DNA of 64,000 bases. Source: Sphingopyxis sp. Its GTDB lineage: Bacteria > Pseudomonadota > Alphaproteobacteria > Sphingomonadales > Sphingomonadaceae. Location of the stretch: positions 1 to 64,000 of the forward strand of contig NVXM01000028.1 in assembly GCA_002733865.1 (NCBI GenBank). Direction: 5' to 3'. Both the position numbers and the translations under genes were made by a program. Positions 8,190 through 17,381 of the stretch are shown here, in pieces (the first letter of the stretch is position 1; each line of letters starts with the position of its first letter). The notes under the pieces are model-generated. The model was given only the letters and a program-made list of their open reading frames with translations. It had not been told where the DNA came from and did not search any database.

Positions 8190-9401
8190 CTAGCGCAGCG
8201 CCAGTTTCCGGGCAAAATGCGATTCAATCGCACGAGCAACCCCGGCAGCAACCTTGCTTCTTCCCTGCCGGGAATTCAAAAATGCGACGTCGTCTTTATT
8301 GGTCAGATAACCGGTTTCGAAAAGAACCGACGGCGTATCGGGCGCTTTCAGAACAATCAACGAGGCATAGCGGTGCGGGATTTTCCGGAATGACATTTGC
8401 TGGCTGGCTTCACGGTGCAGCAATTTCGCAAAATCTGCGGAAATATTCATCGTCTCCCGCTGCGTCAGGTCGATCAGGATCGAGGACACGTCATGCGTCG
8501 CACCGCCCAGATTGACGCCGTTGATGATGTTGGCCTTGTTTTCCCGGGCGGCCAGTTTCGCTGCTTCCCGGTCGGAAGCCACTTCCGACAGAGTATAGAC
8601 CGTCGCACCCGACGCAGACTCATTGCCGGCGGCATCGGCGTGAATGGACATGAACAGATCCGCCCCGAGGCGCCGCGCAATGCCATATCGTTCTTGAAGG
8701 ACGAGGAACGAGTCGGTGTCGCGAGTCAATGCGACGCGCACCTGACCACCGGCGATCAGCCGATCGCGGACCGCGAGTGCGATCGCCAGAACCACGTTTT
8801 TCTCGTAGGTCCCACCATGCGGCGAGACCGTACCCGGATCATGACCGCCATGGCCGGCATCAATGACAACCAGCGGTCTGTTCGGGTCATCCGGCCCGTA
8901 GATTTTCGGCAAGCGGACAGAATCCTTGGGTTTGCCCAGAGGGACCTTGACGCTGTAGCTTTTGCGCGGCGGCTCCGCACGGAATTCTGTCGGCGGCAGG
9001 AACGACTGGCGAATGGAGCTGATCTGCCCCTGACCCACCGGCCGCAGGCTCAGATTGAGGCTTTTCCCGTCTTTTGAGAAACTGCCATCGGTGATCACCG
9101 CCGGTCGTTCCAGATCGAACACGATGCGAGCGGTGTTGGGTTTGAATTGCCCCTGGCGAACGCCCTTGACGATCCCTTGTGCATAACCGCCCTGCCCGGC
9201 CTTGCCGCCGCGGATATCAACGGCGATCCGGTCAGGACCGACCAGTGAGAAGGTCGAGACTTCTTCAACCACATCGTCGAATGCGATGGTAATATTGGAA
9301 CTGTTGGCTTCGATCCGGCTGACCGATCCCGCTTGCGCCGGATGAACCGTCAATAGCGCAGATGCCAATATTGTCGCCAGTGCCATAGGCTGCTTATGCA
9401 T
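8190..9401 (-). CDS. amiC: N-acetylmuramoyl-L-alanine amidase (AMIN + Amidase_3)
   Basis: 403 residues from the ATG at 9401, which starts a signal peptide (MHKQPMALATILASALLTVHPAQAG). Residues ~30-125 form an AMIN domain that targets peptidoglycan. After a linker comes the Amidase_3 zinc hydrolase: DAGHGGHDPGT (first His), YEKNVVLAIA (Glu), SIHADAAG (His) and the catalytic Glu in LFETGYLTN. It cleaves the lactyl-amide bond to release stem peptides, usually at division sites. No autoinhibitory helix was identified by eye. It is upstream of mrcA on the same strand and divergent from rne. Confidence 0.93.
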   Translation of the reverse strand: MHKQPMALATILASALLTVHPAQAGSVSRIEANSSNITIAFDDVVEEVSTFSLVGPDRIAVDIRGGKAGQGGYAQGIVKGVRQGQFKPNTARIVFDLERPAVITDGSFSKDGKSLNLSLRPVGQGQISSIRQSFLPPTEFRAEPPRKSYSVKVPLGKPKDSVRLPKIYGPDDPNRPLVVIDAGHGGHDPGTVSPHGGTYEKNVVLAIALAVRDRLIAGGQVRVALTRDTDSFLVLQERYGIARRLGADLFMSIHADAAGNESASGATVYTLSEVASDREAAKLAARENKANIINGVNLGGATHDVSSILIDLTQRETMNISADFAKLLHREASQQMSFRKIPHRYASLIVLKAPDTPSVLFETGYLTNKDDVAFLNSRQGRSKVAAGVARAIESHFARKLALR

Positions 9402-9953
9402 CCTGCAGGCCTTTCTGGTCCAGTCAAATTTCATATATTGCGGCATCCTGAATAAATCACACTATCGAACGGTGTGAACATTGAATTAAGGATGCTTTCG
9501 TAAAGCGCAGTGAAACGACGCGGTTAACAGCCTGTTAGGGAAGAAAAGGCGTGCACCGGCACCCCCAACTAAGTTTCTCAACCATGACGTTTTGGTTGCC
9601 GACCACCGCAAGCGGTGCTAGCAATCGATTGAGCCCTTCTGGATCCGTCCTGAAGTGGCTTTTCTAAATGCCGGAAATTATTCGGCATATACCAGGTTGA
9701 CGCAACATGAGGCATGACATCTCCGACTTTGAAGCTCTCCAGACGGGAGGCGCTTCCTTGGGCGGAAAGACTTTGGCTACAGGCCAAAGCCATGCGGTTG
9801 TTGCAGAAGCATTTTTATCTGAAATAATTGAAATCAACCGGATGACGTCGCCCGCCCCTCATCAAAGGACCGCGCGCACAGAACCGTCATCCCTATTATA
9901 TCGCATGGCCCCGCCGGGCTTTGACCCGGGGCTCCATGCCAGGAGACTATTGA
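9402..9953. promoter_or_regulatory. Divergent region amiC | rne with a possible long rne leader
   Basis: 552 bp with no convincing gene. It must hold both divergent promoters. On the plus side there are short hairpins: CTTTGGC/GCCAAAG near 9770-9790 and a GC-rich bulged hairpin at 9908-9932 (GCCCC...GGGGC with GGG/CCC inside), immediately before the rne Shine-Dalgarno AGGAG (9941-9945). RNase E of enterobacteria autoregulates through its 5' leader; an equivalent role here is only a possibility. Confidence 0.4.
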
Positions 9954-12644
9954 ATGACTACGCGCATGCTAATCGACGCGCGCCACCAGGAAGAAACCCG
10001 GGTGGCTGTCGTAAAAGGGAACAAGATTGAGGAATTCGATTTTGAATCTTCGGAGCATAAACAGCTCAAAGGCAATATCTATCTAGCGAAAGTTACCCGC
10101 GTCGAACCGTCGCTGCAGGCTGCTTTTGTCGACTATGGCGGCAACCGCCACGGCTTTCTGGCCTTTTCCGAAATCCATCCCGACTATTACCAGATCCCCA
10201 CGGAAGACCGCGAGCGGCTGCTGGCGGAAGAAGCCGAACATGCGGCGGAAGAAGCTGCTCTCCGCGCACAGGAAGAGGAAGAGGACGACGCGCCCGCCGA
10301 TATGGTGCGCAGCGAAGCCACAGAAGAACTCGATACCGCGCTGGTGGAAGTCGACAAGGATGACAGCGTCGACACAATCGACGTCACCGAAGGCGAAATT
10401 CCGCAGGAAAATTCCGGCGATGATGACGACGACGATGATGATGACGAATCCGATGACGATGATTCGTCGGAAGACAATGCTGACGGCAAGAACAAGGGCG
10501 GCCGTCGCGGTCGCGGTAGCCGCAACAAGGGCCGCGGCAAGGGCAATATGCCCAAAGCCAGCGACCAGGCGCGCCAGAAGCGTATGGCGCTTCGCAAACG
10601 CTACAAGATTCAGGACGTTATCCAGCGCCGGCAGGTTGTGCTCGTGCAGGTCGTCAAGGAAGAACGTGGCAACAAGGGCGCTGCCCTCACCACCTATCTC
10701 AGCCTGGCCGGTCGCTATTGCGTCCTCATGCCGAATACGTCTCACGGCGGCGGCATCAGCCGGAAAATCAACAACGCCGGCGATCGCAAGCGTCTGAAAT
10801 CGATTATCGCCGACCTCAAATTGCCAACCAGCATGGGCTGCATCGTCCGCACCGCAGGCCTGTCCCGCACCAAGCCCGAAATCAAGCGCGACTTCGATTA
10901 TCTGGCCCGACTGTGGGATGAGATTCGCGAAAAGACGCTGAGCGCGACGGCACCAAGCCTGATCCACAGCGACAGCGATCTGGTCAAGCGCGCGATCCGC
11001 GACATTTACAATCGCGAGATTGAAGAAGTGCTTGTCGAAGGCGCCGGCGGCTATACGGCGGCGAAGAATTTCATGAAGCTGCTGATGCCAAGCCACAGCA
11101 AGCGCGTGAAGAGCTACGCCGATCCGGTTTCGCTGTTCCAGCGCTATGGCGTCGAGGACCAGCTGTCGGCTATGTATTCGCCGGAAGTGCAGCTGAAATC
11201 CGGCGGCTATCTGGTGATCAATCCGACCGAGGCACTGGTGTCGATCGACATCAACTCCGGACGCTCAACCCGCGAACACGGCATCGAGGCAACAGCGGTC
11301 AAGACCAATATGGAAGCCGCTGCCGAAATCGCCCGTCAATTGCGCCTGCGCGACATGGCTGGCCTGGTCGTAATCGATTTCATCGACATGGACCGCACCG
11401 GCAATGTACGCAAGGTCGAGCGCGCCATGCGCGATGCGCTGAAAAACGACCGTGCCCGCATCCAGGTTGGAAGGATATCCAGCTTTGGCCTGATGGAAAT
11501 GAGCCGTCAGCGCCTGCGCACCGGTGTGCTGGAAGCCTCCACCAAGGTCTGTCCGCATTGTGAAGGAACCGGACTGGTCCGGACCGCCTCCTCCTCTGCG
11601 CTTTCCGCGCTGCGGCTGCTGGAAGAAGAAGCCGCCAAGGGCAAGGCCAGCCAGATCAGTCTGCGTACCAGCCAGGAAGCGTGCATCTATGTACTGAACA
11701 GCAAGCGTCACGAGATCGAGGATATCGAAAAGCGTTATGGCGTTTCGATCGAGATCGTGCCCGATGGCGAGTCCGAAGGCGCGCGGATGGAAATCCAGAC
11801 CTCCGGCAGCCCGCCGAAAAACATGCCGAAGTTCGAACCCATTGTTGATGATGATGACGACGATGACGATATCGCAGAAGAGACCGAAGTCGCCGAAAGC
11901 GAGCAACGGCAATCGGACTCGCGGGATGACGGCGGCGATCGCCCGAAACGCAAGCGGCGGCGTCGCGGCAGACGCAATCGCGGCGGTGATCGTTCGGACT
12001 CCGGCAACAGCGAGAATGCTGGTTCGGACAATTCCGGCGAAGCCGACGCACAAAAAGGCGATGCGGATAGCTCGGACAAGACCGACAAGCCCGCGCCCAA
12101 GGCCCGGCGCAGCGGAGCTCGCAAGGCGGATGCTGCACCCGACGCCACTGCCGAAGCCGCTAGCGAGGAAAAAGCCGAGCCAAAGCCGCGCGGCAGACGC
12201 CGTTCAGCGAAAAGTGAAGCCCCGGTCGAGCAGCCCGAAGCCAACAAGGAAGACGGCGGCGAAACGGCTGACGAAAAGCCCAAACGGCGTCGCGCTCCGC
12301 GCAAACCCAAGGCAGATGCTGCTGCGCCTGAAGCCGCTGGCGAGACCACCGAAGAAACCCCGGCCAAAAAGCCGGCGGCAAAACGGGCTCCAAGGTCACG
12401 CGCCAAAAAGGCCGATAATGCCGAGGCTGCTGACAAAGCGGCACCGGTAGCGACCAAGGACGCAAAAGAGACCAAGGAAAAGGCGCCGGCCAAGCCGCGC
12501 AAATCTAGGGCAGCGGCCAAGCCGAAAGATGAGGCGGCGACCAAGCCCAAAGACGAATCGGTCGCCAAAACATCGGACAGCGATGCCAAGGAATCGAGCG
12601 ATGAATCACCCCGTCAGGGCTGGTGGCAACGCACGTTTGGATGA
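9954..12644 (+). CDS. rne: Ribonuclease E/G family endoribonuclease
   Basis: 896 residues. An S1 RNA-binding domain starts at ~36 (LKGNIYLAKVTRVEPSLQAAFVDYG) but is split by an insert of ~120 residues (~85-210) with a long Asp run followed by an Arg/Gly/Lys patch, and resumes at QVVLVQVVKEERGNKGAALT. The RNase H-like/DNase I-like catalytic domain has the metal-binding Asp in VSIDINSGRS (~433) and in VVIDFIDMDRT (~476). The zinc-link CPHC is at ~534. After ~620 comes a low-complexity Ala/Lys/Arg/Glu/Asp tail ending GWWQRTFG, a C-terminal signature of alphaproteobacterial RNase E. It is the core endonuclease of mRNA decay and rRNA/tRNA processing and the degradosome scaffold. AGGAG at 9941-9945 sets the start. 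Confidence 0.96.
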   Translation: MTTRMLIDARHQEETRVAVVKGNKIEEFDFESSEHKQLKGNIYLAKVTRVEPSLQAAFVDYGGNRHGFLAFSEIHPDYYQIPTEDRERLLAEEAEHAAEEAALRAQEEEEDDAPADMVRSEATEELDTALVEVDKDDSVDTIDVTEGEIPQENSGDDDDDDDDDESDDDDSSEDNADGKNKGGRRGRGSRNKGRGKGNMPKASDQARQKRMALRKRYKIQDVIQRRQVVLVQVVKEERGNKGAALTTYLSLAGRYCVLMPNTSHGGGISRKINNAGDRKRLKSIIADLKLPTSMGCIVRTAGLSRTKPEIKRDFDYLARLWDEIREKTLSATAPSLIHSDSDLVKRAIRDIYNREIEEVLVEGAGGYTAAKNFMKLLMPSHSKRVKSYADPVSLFQRYGVEDQLSAMYSPEVQLKSGGYLVINPTEALVSIDINSGRSTREHGIEATAVKTNMEAAAEIARQLRLRDMAGLVVIDFIDMDRTGNVRKVERAMRDALKNDRARIQVGRISSFGLMEMSRQRLRTGVLEASTKVCPHCEGTGLVRTASSSALSALRLLEEEAAKGKASQISLRTSQEACIYVLNSKRHEIEDIEKRYGVSIEIVPDGESEGARMEIQTSGSPPKNMPKFEPIVDDDDDDDDIAEETEVAESEQRQSDSRDDGGDRPKRKRRRRGRRNRGGDRSDSGNSENAGSDNSGEADAQKGDADSSDKTDKPAPKARRSGARKADAAPDATAEAASEEKAEPKPRGRRRSAKSEAPVEQPEANKEDGGETADEKPKRRRAPRKPKADAAAPEAAGETTEETPAKKPAAKRAPRSRAKKADNAEAADKAAPVATKDAKETKEKAPAKPRKSRAAAKPKDEAATKPKDESVAKTSDSDAKESSDESPRQGWWQRTFG

Positions 12645-12656
12645 TTAAAGCTAGAT

Positions 12657-12697
12657 GCCGTCCCCGCCCGAATATCGAGCGGGGACGGCTTTGGTTT
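12657..12697 (+). terminator. rne terminator
   Basis: A perfect 11-bp stem, GCCGTCCCCGC (12657-12667) with GCGGGGACGGC (12679-12689), followed by TTTGGTTT. It begins 13 bp after the rne stop. Confidence 0.85.
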
Positions 12698-12763
12698 CAT
12701 CCATGGTTCAGGCGGATAGTGGCAGGGGAAGAGTTTAACCGGACTTAGATGTTTAGGAATTCC

Positions 12764-14167
12764 ATGCGCAATTTTCTTGCTGTCCCATTTTCCCGCATTG
12801 GCCTGCGGTCCGCTGGCCTGTCGATCCGTTACATGGTCGCGTTGCTGGCGATGGTTTCCATAATAGCGCAGCCGGTCGCCGCTCAATCCATCCTGCGCGA
12901 TGCAGAAACAGAAGCTCTGTTCACCGACATGGTGGCACCGCTGGTAGCGGTCTCCGAACTGGACGCGGACGAGGTCGAAGTCGTCCTGATCAACGATAGC
13001 CAGATCAACGCGTTTGTCGCTGGCGGTCAGCGGATTTATTTCTACTCCGGCCTTATCGAAACCGCCGACACCGCGAACGAAGTGCAAGGCGTCATGGCGC
13101 ATGAGCTTGGCCATATCACCGGCGGGCATATCATCCGGTTTGACGAGGGCGTGAAAACCGCTACCGGCATCACCGTCCTTAGCCTCATCCTGGGAGCAGC
13201 GGCGATCGCAGCCGGTGCTGGCGATGCCGGAATGGGCATATTAGCCGCGGGTCAGCAAGCCGCCATGGGCAAGTTTCTGGCCTTTAGCAGAGTACAGGAA
13301 CGATCAGCGGACTCTGCTGGCGCGCGCTATCTGTCCGAAGCAGGCATATCGGGCAGAGGCTCGATCGATTTTTTCAAGAAGCTGCAAAATTATGAGTTCC
13401 GTCTCGGTATTCCGCAAGAGGACAGCTATGGACGGACCCATCCGCTATCGGGCGAACGTGTAACCCTGCTGCGCGATGTTTACCAAAAGGACCCGGCCTG
13501 GGACAAACCGTCGGATCCCGAGATTGAAGCGCGCTTCCAGCGGGTGAAGGCGAAACTGCTTGGCTATACCGCGGACCCCGCAGTAACCTTGCGGGAATAT
13601 CCCGAAAGTGATCAGACGGTCCCTGCGCGCTATGCACGGGCCTATGCCTGGCACAAGAGCGCCTATCCAGACCGGGCCCTGTATGAAGTCAACAACCTCC
13701 TCAAAAGCGCACCGAACGACCCCTATTTCCTCGAATTGCAGGGCCAGATTCTGCTCGAATCCGGCAAGCCGGATGAAGCGCTGCAGGCGCTGCGCAAGTC
13801 GGTCCATTTGACCAACAATCAGCCGCTGATCGCGAGTCTGTTTGGCCATGCCCTGATCGCCACCGAAGACCCGCAATATCTCGATGAGGCGACCAAGGTG
13901 CTGAAAGCGGCAGTAAACAAGGACAATCGCAACCCCTTCGCCTGGTACCAGCTCGGCGTTGTCTATTCCCAGCAAGGCGATATGGCGCGCGCGCAATTGG
14001 CGACGGCAGAAAGTTCGTTGCTCGAGCGAAATTACGCGAGCGCCATCCGCAGTTCGCAAATCGCCATGGCCGGCATTCCGGAACACACGCCGGACTGGAT
14101 CCGTGCCCAGGATATTTCGTTTATTGCCAAGGCCGAATTTGAGAAAGAAAGCCGTCGCCGCCGCTAG
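12764..14167 (+). CDS. M48 family metalloprotease with TPR repeats (BepA-like)
   Basis: 467 residues. An N-terminal hydrophobic segment ending in PVAAQS looks like a signal peptide. The M48 catalytic motif HELGH is at ~109 in VMAHELGHITGGH, and the downstream Glu ligand probably lies in RSADSAGARYL. The C-terminal half holds TPR-like helices (PNDPYFLELQGQILLESG, NPFAWYQLGVVYSQQGD). The architecture is that of BepA/YfgC, a periplasmic protease-chaperone that supervises outer-membrane protein assembly. The ATG at 12764 is chosen because TTAGGAATTCC precedes it; another ATG lies 5 codons upstream. The following gene is a thiol oxidoreductase, consistent with an envelope quality-control pair. Confidence 0.88.
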   Translation: MRNFLAVPFSRIGLRSAGLSIRYMVALLAMVSIIAQPVAAQSILRDAETEALFTDMVAPLVAVSELDADEVEVVLINDSQINAFVAGGQRIYFYSGLIETADTANEVQGVMAHELGHITGGHIIRFDEGVKTATGITVLSLILGAAAIAAGAGDAGMGILAAGQQAAMGKFLAFSRVQERSADSAGARYLSEAGISGRGSIDFFKKLQNYEFRLGIPQEDSYGRTHPLSGERVTLLRDVYQKDPAWDKPSDPEIEARFQRVKAKLLGYTADPAVTLREYPESDQTVPARYARAYAWHKSAYPDRALYEVNNLLKSAPNDPYFLELQGQILLESGKPDEALQALRKSVHLTNNQPLIASLFGHALIATEDPQYLDEATKVLKAAVNKDNRNPFAWYQLGVVYSQQGDMARAQLATAESSLLERNYASAIRSSQIAMAGIPEHTPDWIRAQDISFIAKAEFEKESRRRR

Positions 14168-14251
14168 CCCATATGCACCGACACCTTTGCTTTGGACTGG
14201 ACAAGCCGTGCGGCCATCGCCAATGCCCTCCTGCAACGAAAGAAGCCGATT

Positions 14252-15037
14252 GTGGATGATAATAGAAACAGAAAGTGGATGATTATGGCGGGTGGCGGAC
14301 TGGCCATAGCGGCAGCATTGAGCGTTTGGTTCTGGCAAGCCAGCAGCGCGACGTCGACGCAAGCAGCGACCGAAGCGGCCTTGGCTGCCGGCTTCGATGC
14401 GAAAGAGCAAAAGGCGATCGAAGCGATCGTCCGCGATTATATCCTGAAAAATCCCGAGATCATTCCGGAAGCGGTCGAGCTGCTGCAAAACCGTCAGAAG
14501 GCTTCCGCTATCGATGAAGTGCGCGACCAGATCGAAACGCCGTTCGCCGGAGACGCATTTGCGGGCAATCCCGATGGGGACGTGGTCGTCGTCGAATATT
14601 CCGATTTCAACTGCCCCTATTGCAAGCAGACAGAGCGCGACATTGCGAAGCTTATTGCGGAAGACAAGAATGTCAAAGTCGTGTTCCGCGAGCTTCCCAT
14701 TCTCAGTGAAGCCAGCAATGACGCGGCTTTGATGGCGCTCGCAGCGGCCAAACAGGGCAAATATTACGCATTTCACAAAACCATGTTCGCAACCGGCCGG
14801 CCAACGCCCTCGACGATAGAAGCGGCGGCGAAAGAAGTCGGCCTCGACATGGCTGCGGCGCGGGCCTTCATCAAGTCGCCCGAGGCTAGAAAGGAAATCG
14901 AGAACAATATCGCCATCGCCCAGCGACTGCGCTTCACCGGGACACCAGCCTGGGTCATCGGCGATCAGTCAGAAGTCGGCGCGGTGGGCTATGATGGACT
15001 CAAAGAGATGATCGCAAAAGCACGCGCTGCCAATTAA
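14252..15037 (+). CDS. DsbA family thiol:disulfide interchange protein
   Basis: 261 residues from a GTG at 14252 (GAAAGAAG upstream); an in-frame TTG 20 codons earlier is the alternative. A single N-terminal membrane anchor or signal (MIMAGGGLAIAAALSVWFW) is followed by an Ala/Glu-rich helical stalk like the ScsC/DsbA-like N-terminal region. The thioredoxin domain has the active site NCPYC in EYSDFNCPYCKQTERDI and the cis-Pro loop FTGTPAWVIG. It is likely a periplasmic oxidase or isomerase. It follows the M48 protease by ~85 bp, and its stop overlaps that of rlmE convergently by 4 bp. Confidence 0.88.
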   Translation: MDDNRNRKWMIMAGGGLAIAAALSVWFWQASSATSTQAATEAALAAGFDAKEQKAIEAIVRDYILKNPEIIPEAVELLQNRQKASAIDEVRDQIETPFAGDAFAGNPDGDVVVVEYSDFNCPYCKQTERDIAKLIAEDKNVKVVFRELPILSEASNDAALMALAAAKQGKYYAFHKTMFATGRPTPSTIEAAAKEVGLDMAAARAFIKSPEARKEIENNIAIAQRLRFTGTPAWVIGDQSEVGAVGYDGLKEMIAKARAAN

Positions 15038-15708
15038 GCGGCAGCCGGCTTGCCCTTGAAGCCCTGGGCAATCACATACCATTCGGACGATCCCTTGCGG
15101 CTCGCTGGCGGTTTGGCATGCTTGACCACATCGAAATGCTGCTTCAGCAGCGTCAGCAGCTCATTGTCGGTCCCGCCCGCCAGAACCTTGGCGACAAACG
15201 CACCGCCTTCCTGCAGGTTATCAACCGCAAAATAGGCCCCGGCTTCGACCAGACCCATCGTCCGCAAATGATCGGTTTGCTGATGGCCAACCGTATTGGC
15301 CGCCATATCCGACAGCACCAGATCCGGCTTGCCGCCCAGCGCTTCGATCAGCATATCCGGCGCAGCATCGTCCATGAAATCCATCTTGAAAATGGTCACG
15401 CCATCGATCGGGTCGACATCGAGCAGATCAATACCGACAACCGCTGCCTTGGGGGCAAATTTGCGCATGACCTGCGCCCAGCCACCCGGTGCGATGCCCA
15501 GATCGACCACAGCCTTGGCGTTGCGCACCAGTTTGAAACGCTCGTCCAGTTCCAGCAGCTTGTAAGCGGCGCGGGAGCGATAGCCCTCTGCCTTCGCCTT
15601 TTTGACATAGGGATCGTTCAACTGCCGTTCGAGCCAACGGGTCGATCCGATTTTCCGCCCCTTTGCGGTTTTGACTTTCTGCTTGCCTCCTGATCTGCCC
15701 CGGCTCAT
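15034..15708 (-). CDS. rlmE: 23S rRNA 2'-O-methyltransferase RlmE (FtsJ)
   Basis: 224 residues. A basic N-terminal extension precedes the Rossmann-fold methyltransferase: RSRAAYKLLELDERFKL, the SAM-binding VVDLGIAPGGWAQVM, then DPIDGVTIFKMDF, the KPDLVLSDMAANTVGHQQTDHLR motif and VAKVLAGG. The K-D-K-E tetrad of FtsJ enzymes is present (YKLLEL Lys, SDMAAN Asp, FVAKVL Lys, a Glu in SSEWYVIAQGFK). It methylates U2552 (E. coli numbering) of 23S rRNA late in 50S assembly. The ATG overlaps the ppx stop (ATGA), implying translational coupling. Confidence 0.94.
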   Translation of the reverse strand: MSRGRSGGKQKVKTAKGRKIGSTRWLERQLNDPYVKKAKAEGYRSRAAYKLLELDERFKLVRNAKAVVDLGIAPGGWAQVMRKFAPKAAVVGIDLLDVDPIDGVTIFKMDFMDDAAPDMLIEALGGKPDLVLSDMAANTVGHQQTDHLRTMGLVEAGAYFAVDNLQEGGAFVAKVLAGGTDNELLTLLKQHFDVVKHAKPPASRKGSSEWYVIAQGFKGKPAAA

Positions 15709-16817
15709 CAGACAGCGCGCCGTTCGTTGGCCGAGATCAGCGAGCGCAATATGCCTTCGCGAATGCCGCGATCCGCGACGCCGACTCGGGTGGCCGGCCA
15801 GATATCGAGTATCGATTCAAGGATCGCGCAGCCACCGACCACCAGATCGGCGCGTTCGCGGCCGATACACGGGATATCCGCGCGCTCGTCCGGCGACGCA
15901 TGGGCGAGCATATTGCTGATTTCGCGCATCGATTCGGTGGGCACGATCAGACCATCGATAACCTTGCGATCATATTGCGGCAGTTTCAGATGCAGGCTGG
16001 CCAGCGTGGTCACCGTGCCGCTGGTACCCAGGAGCCGGTAATCGCATTGGTCCAACCTCGGCAAACGCTCGGCAAAGCTGGCGAAGCTGTCGGTAACCCG
16101 GGCCCGCATGGCGGCAAAGGCCTCGCGGCGGGCGACCGGATCTTCGCCGTTGAATTTCTCGCTTTCGGTCAGCGAAACAACGCCCCAGGGCGCGCTCTGC
16201 CAGTCGATAATCTCGGGCGCAGACCCGCTGGTGTCGACCAGCACAAGCTCTGTCGAGCCGCCGCCAATGTCAAAGATCAGCGCTGGCCCCTCGCCTGGCT
16301 CCAACAAGATCTGGCAGCCCAGAACCGCCAGCCGCGCTTCTTCTTCCGCAGTGATCACGTCCAGGGCAATGCCGGTTTCGCGGCGAACCCGTTCGATAAA
16401 TTTGTCACCATTACTGGCCCGCCGGCAAGCCTCGGTCGCAACCGATCGGGCAAGCGTGACATTGCGCCGCCGCAACTTGTCCGCACAGATGGAAAGCGCC
16501 GCAACCGCCCTGTCCATTGCGCGGTTGCTGATCTGACCGGTTTCAACCAATCCTTCGCCAAGCCGCACTACGCGCGAGAAAGCATCGGTGACGATAAAAC
16601 CATCCGAAGACGGCTTTGCCACCAGCAACCGGCAGTTGTTGGTTCCGAGATCGATAGCTGCATAGGAGCGCAGCTTCGGCCATCGCGCCGGTCCTGGACG
16701 GACGGCAGGCGCATTGCTGCTCTGTTTTTTATGTGTCGCCGCAGGTTTCGGGCGGGATTTCCTTGCGGATGATCCGCCTTTTTTATCATGCGGCGATGGG
16801 GATGCGTGATCCGCCAT
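15708..16817 (-). CDS. ppx: Ppx/GppA family exopolyphosphatase/guanosine pentaphosphatase
   Basis: 369 residues. A basic, Pro/Ser-rich N-terminal tail precedes the ASKHA phosphatase fold: phosphate-1 motif AAIDLGTNNCRLLVA, RVVRLGEGL, phosphate-2 motif ALIFDIGGGSTELVLVD and LLGTSGTVTTLASLHL. The protein lacks the C-terminal HD-like domain of the long enterobacterial Ppx, as is usual for short alphaproteobacterial members. It hydrolyses polyphosphate or pppGpp. The ATG at 16817 is chosen; the frame runs upstream without family resemblance. It is translationally coupled to rlmE. Confidence 0.92.
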   Translation of the reverse strand: MADHASPSPHDKKGGSSARKSRPKPAATHKKQSSNAPAVRPGPARWPKLRSYAAIDLGTNNCRLLVAKPSSDGFIVTDAFSRVVRLGEGLVETGQISNRAMDRAVAALSICADKLRRRNVTLARSVATEACRRASNGDKFIERVRRETGIALDVITAEEEARLAVLGCQILLEPGEGPALIFDIGGGSTELVLVDTSGSAPEIIDWQSAPWGVVSLTESEKFNGEDPVARREAFAAMRARVTDSFASFAERLPRLDQCDYRLLGTSGTVTTLASLHLKLPQYDRKVIDGLIVPTESMREISNMLAHASPDERADIPCIGRERADLVVGGCAILESILDIWPATRVGVADRGIREGILRSLISANERRAV

Positions 16818-17038
16818 AACCGTACTCTTATATTCTCCGGATCGGATAATACCGCCGGTACTTGGTTGCGAAGATAACGCCGCGATGCCCCCGGCGCAAG
16901 GGGCGGTAACCATGTCGCGCGGAAAATATAATATGCGGTCGCAATTGCCGCCCTCAGCGACCTCAACCAATCTTGCCCAGACGATCACCAAAGGGGTTGA
17001 CCCGCAGCCGCTCCCTGCCTATTGCCCCGCACCGGCAC

Positions 17039-17112
17039 TCCCCTGTCGTATAATGGTAATACCACGGACTCTGACTCCGTTAATTGAGGTTCGAATCCTC
17101 ACGGGGGATCCA
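17039..17112 (+). tRNA. tRNA-Gln(CTG)
   Basis: Cloverleaf: acceptor TCCCCTG with CGGGGGA (one G-T pair), D arm GTAT/ATAC with an AATGGTA loop, anticodon arm ACGGA/TCCGT with loop CTCTGAC (anticodon CTG, reading CAG), T arm TGAGG/CCTCA with loop TTCGAAT. CCA is encoded at 17110-17112 and a T run follows at 17115-17121 that can end transcription. Confidence 0.96.
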
Positions 17113-17381
17113 ATTTTTTTCATCGGATCAGCATAGCGGCAAAGGCCAAAAGCGTTGCACAGCGCGGTGTACGCACGCGCGGCTCGGTCCAGATGACCTG
17201 ATCAACAGGCCCAGATATCCGTTTAAGAGAAAGGCTGGCGCGGCACACGGCCCCTGAGCCTACCCGAGCAGCGACGGGTCAGGAAACCGCAAATCGGTCC
17301 CCGATTCCCGTCCTGCCAATCGCAGGCGAGCCACAGCTGCTGCAGCTCGCCCAGCTGGTCGCTTTCAAACCGTTACCCGGC
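17113..17381. other. Intergenic region, no gene seen
   Basis: 269 bp between the tRNA and the 3' end of the Rieske oxygenase gene. Apart from the T run just after the tRNA I see no open frame, strong hairpin or repeat. Confidence 0.5.

Noticed and set aside
7271..8515. 414-codon plus-strand frame across mrcA and amiC
   Set aside because: Antisense to two strongly supported enzymes and without motifs.
10410..10480. GAT/GAC-rich tract as tandem repeat or microsatellite
   Set aside because: It encodes the Asp-rich S1 insert in frame; mixed codons argue for protein-level selection.
10083..11096. Minus-strand frame opposite rne with hydrophobic stretches
   Set aside because: Hydrophobicity is the complement of the Asp/Glu-rich coding strand (GAT/GAC/GAA read as Ile/Val/Phe), not a membrane protein.
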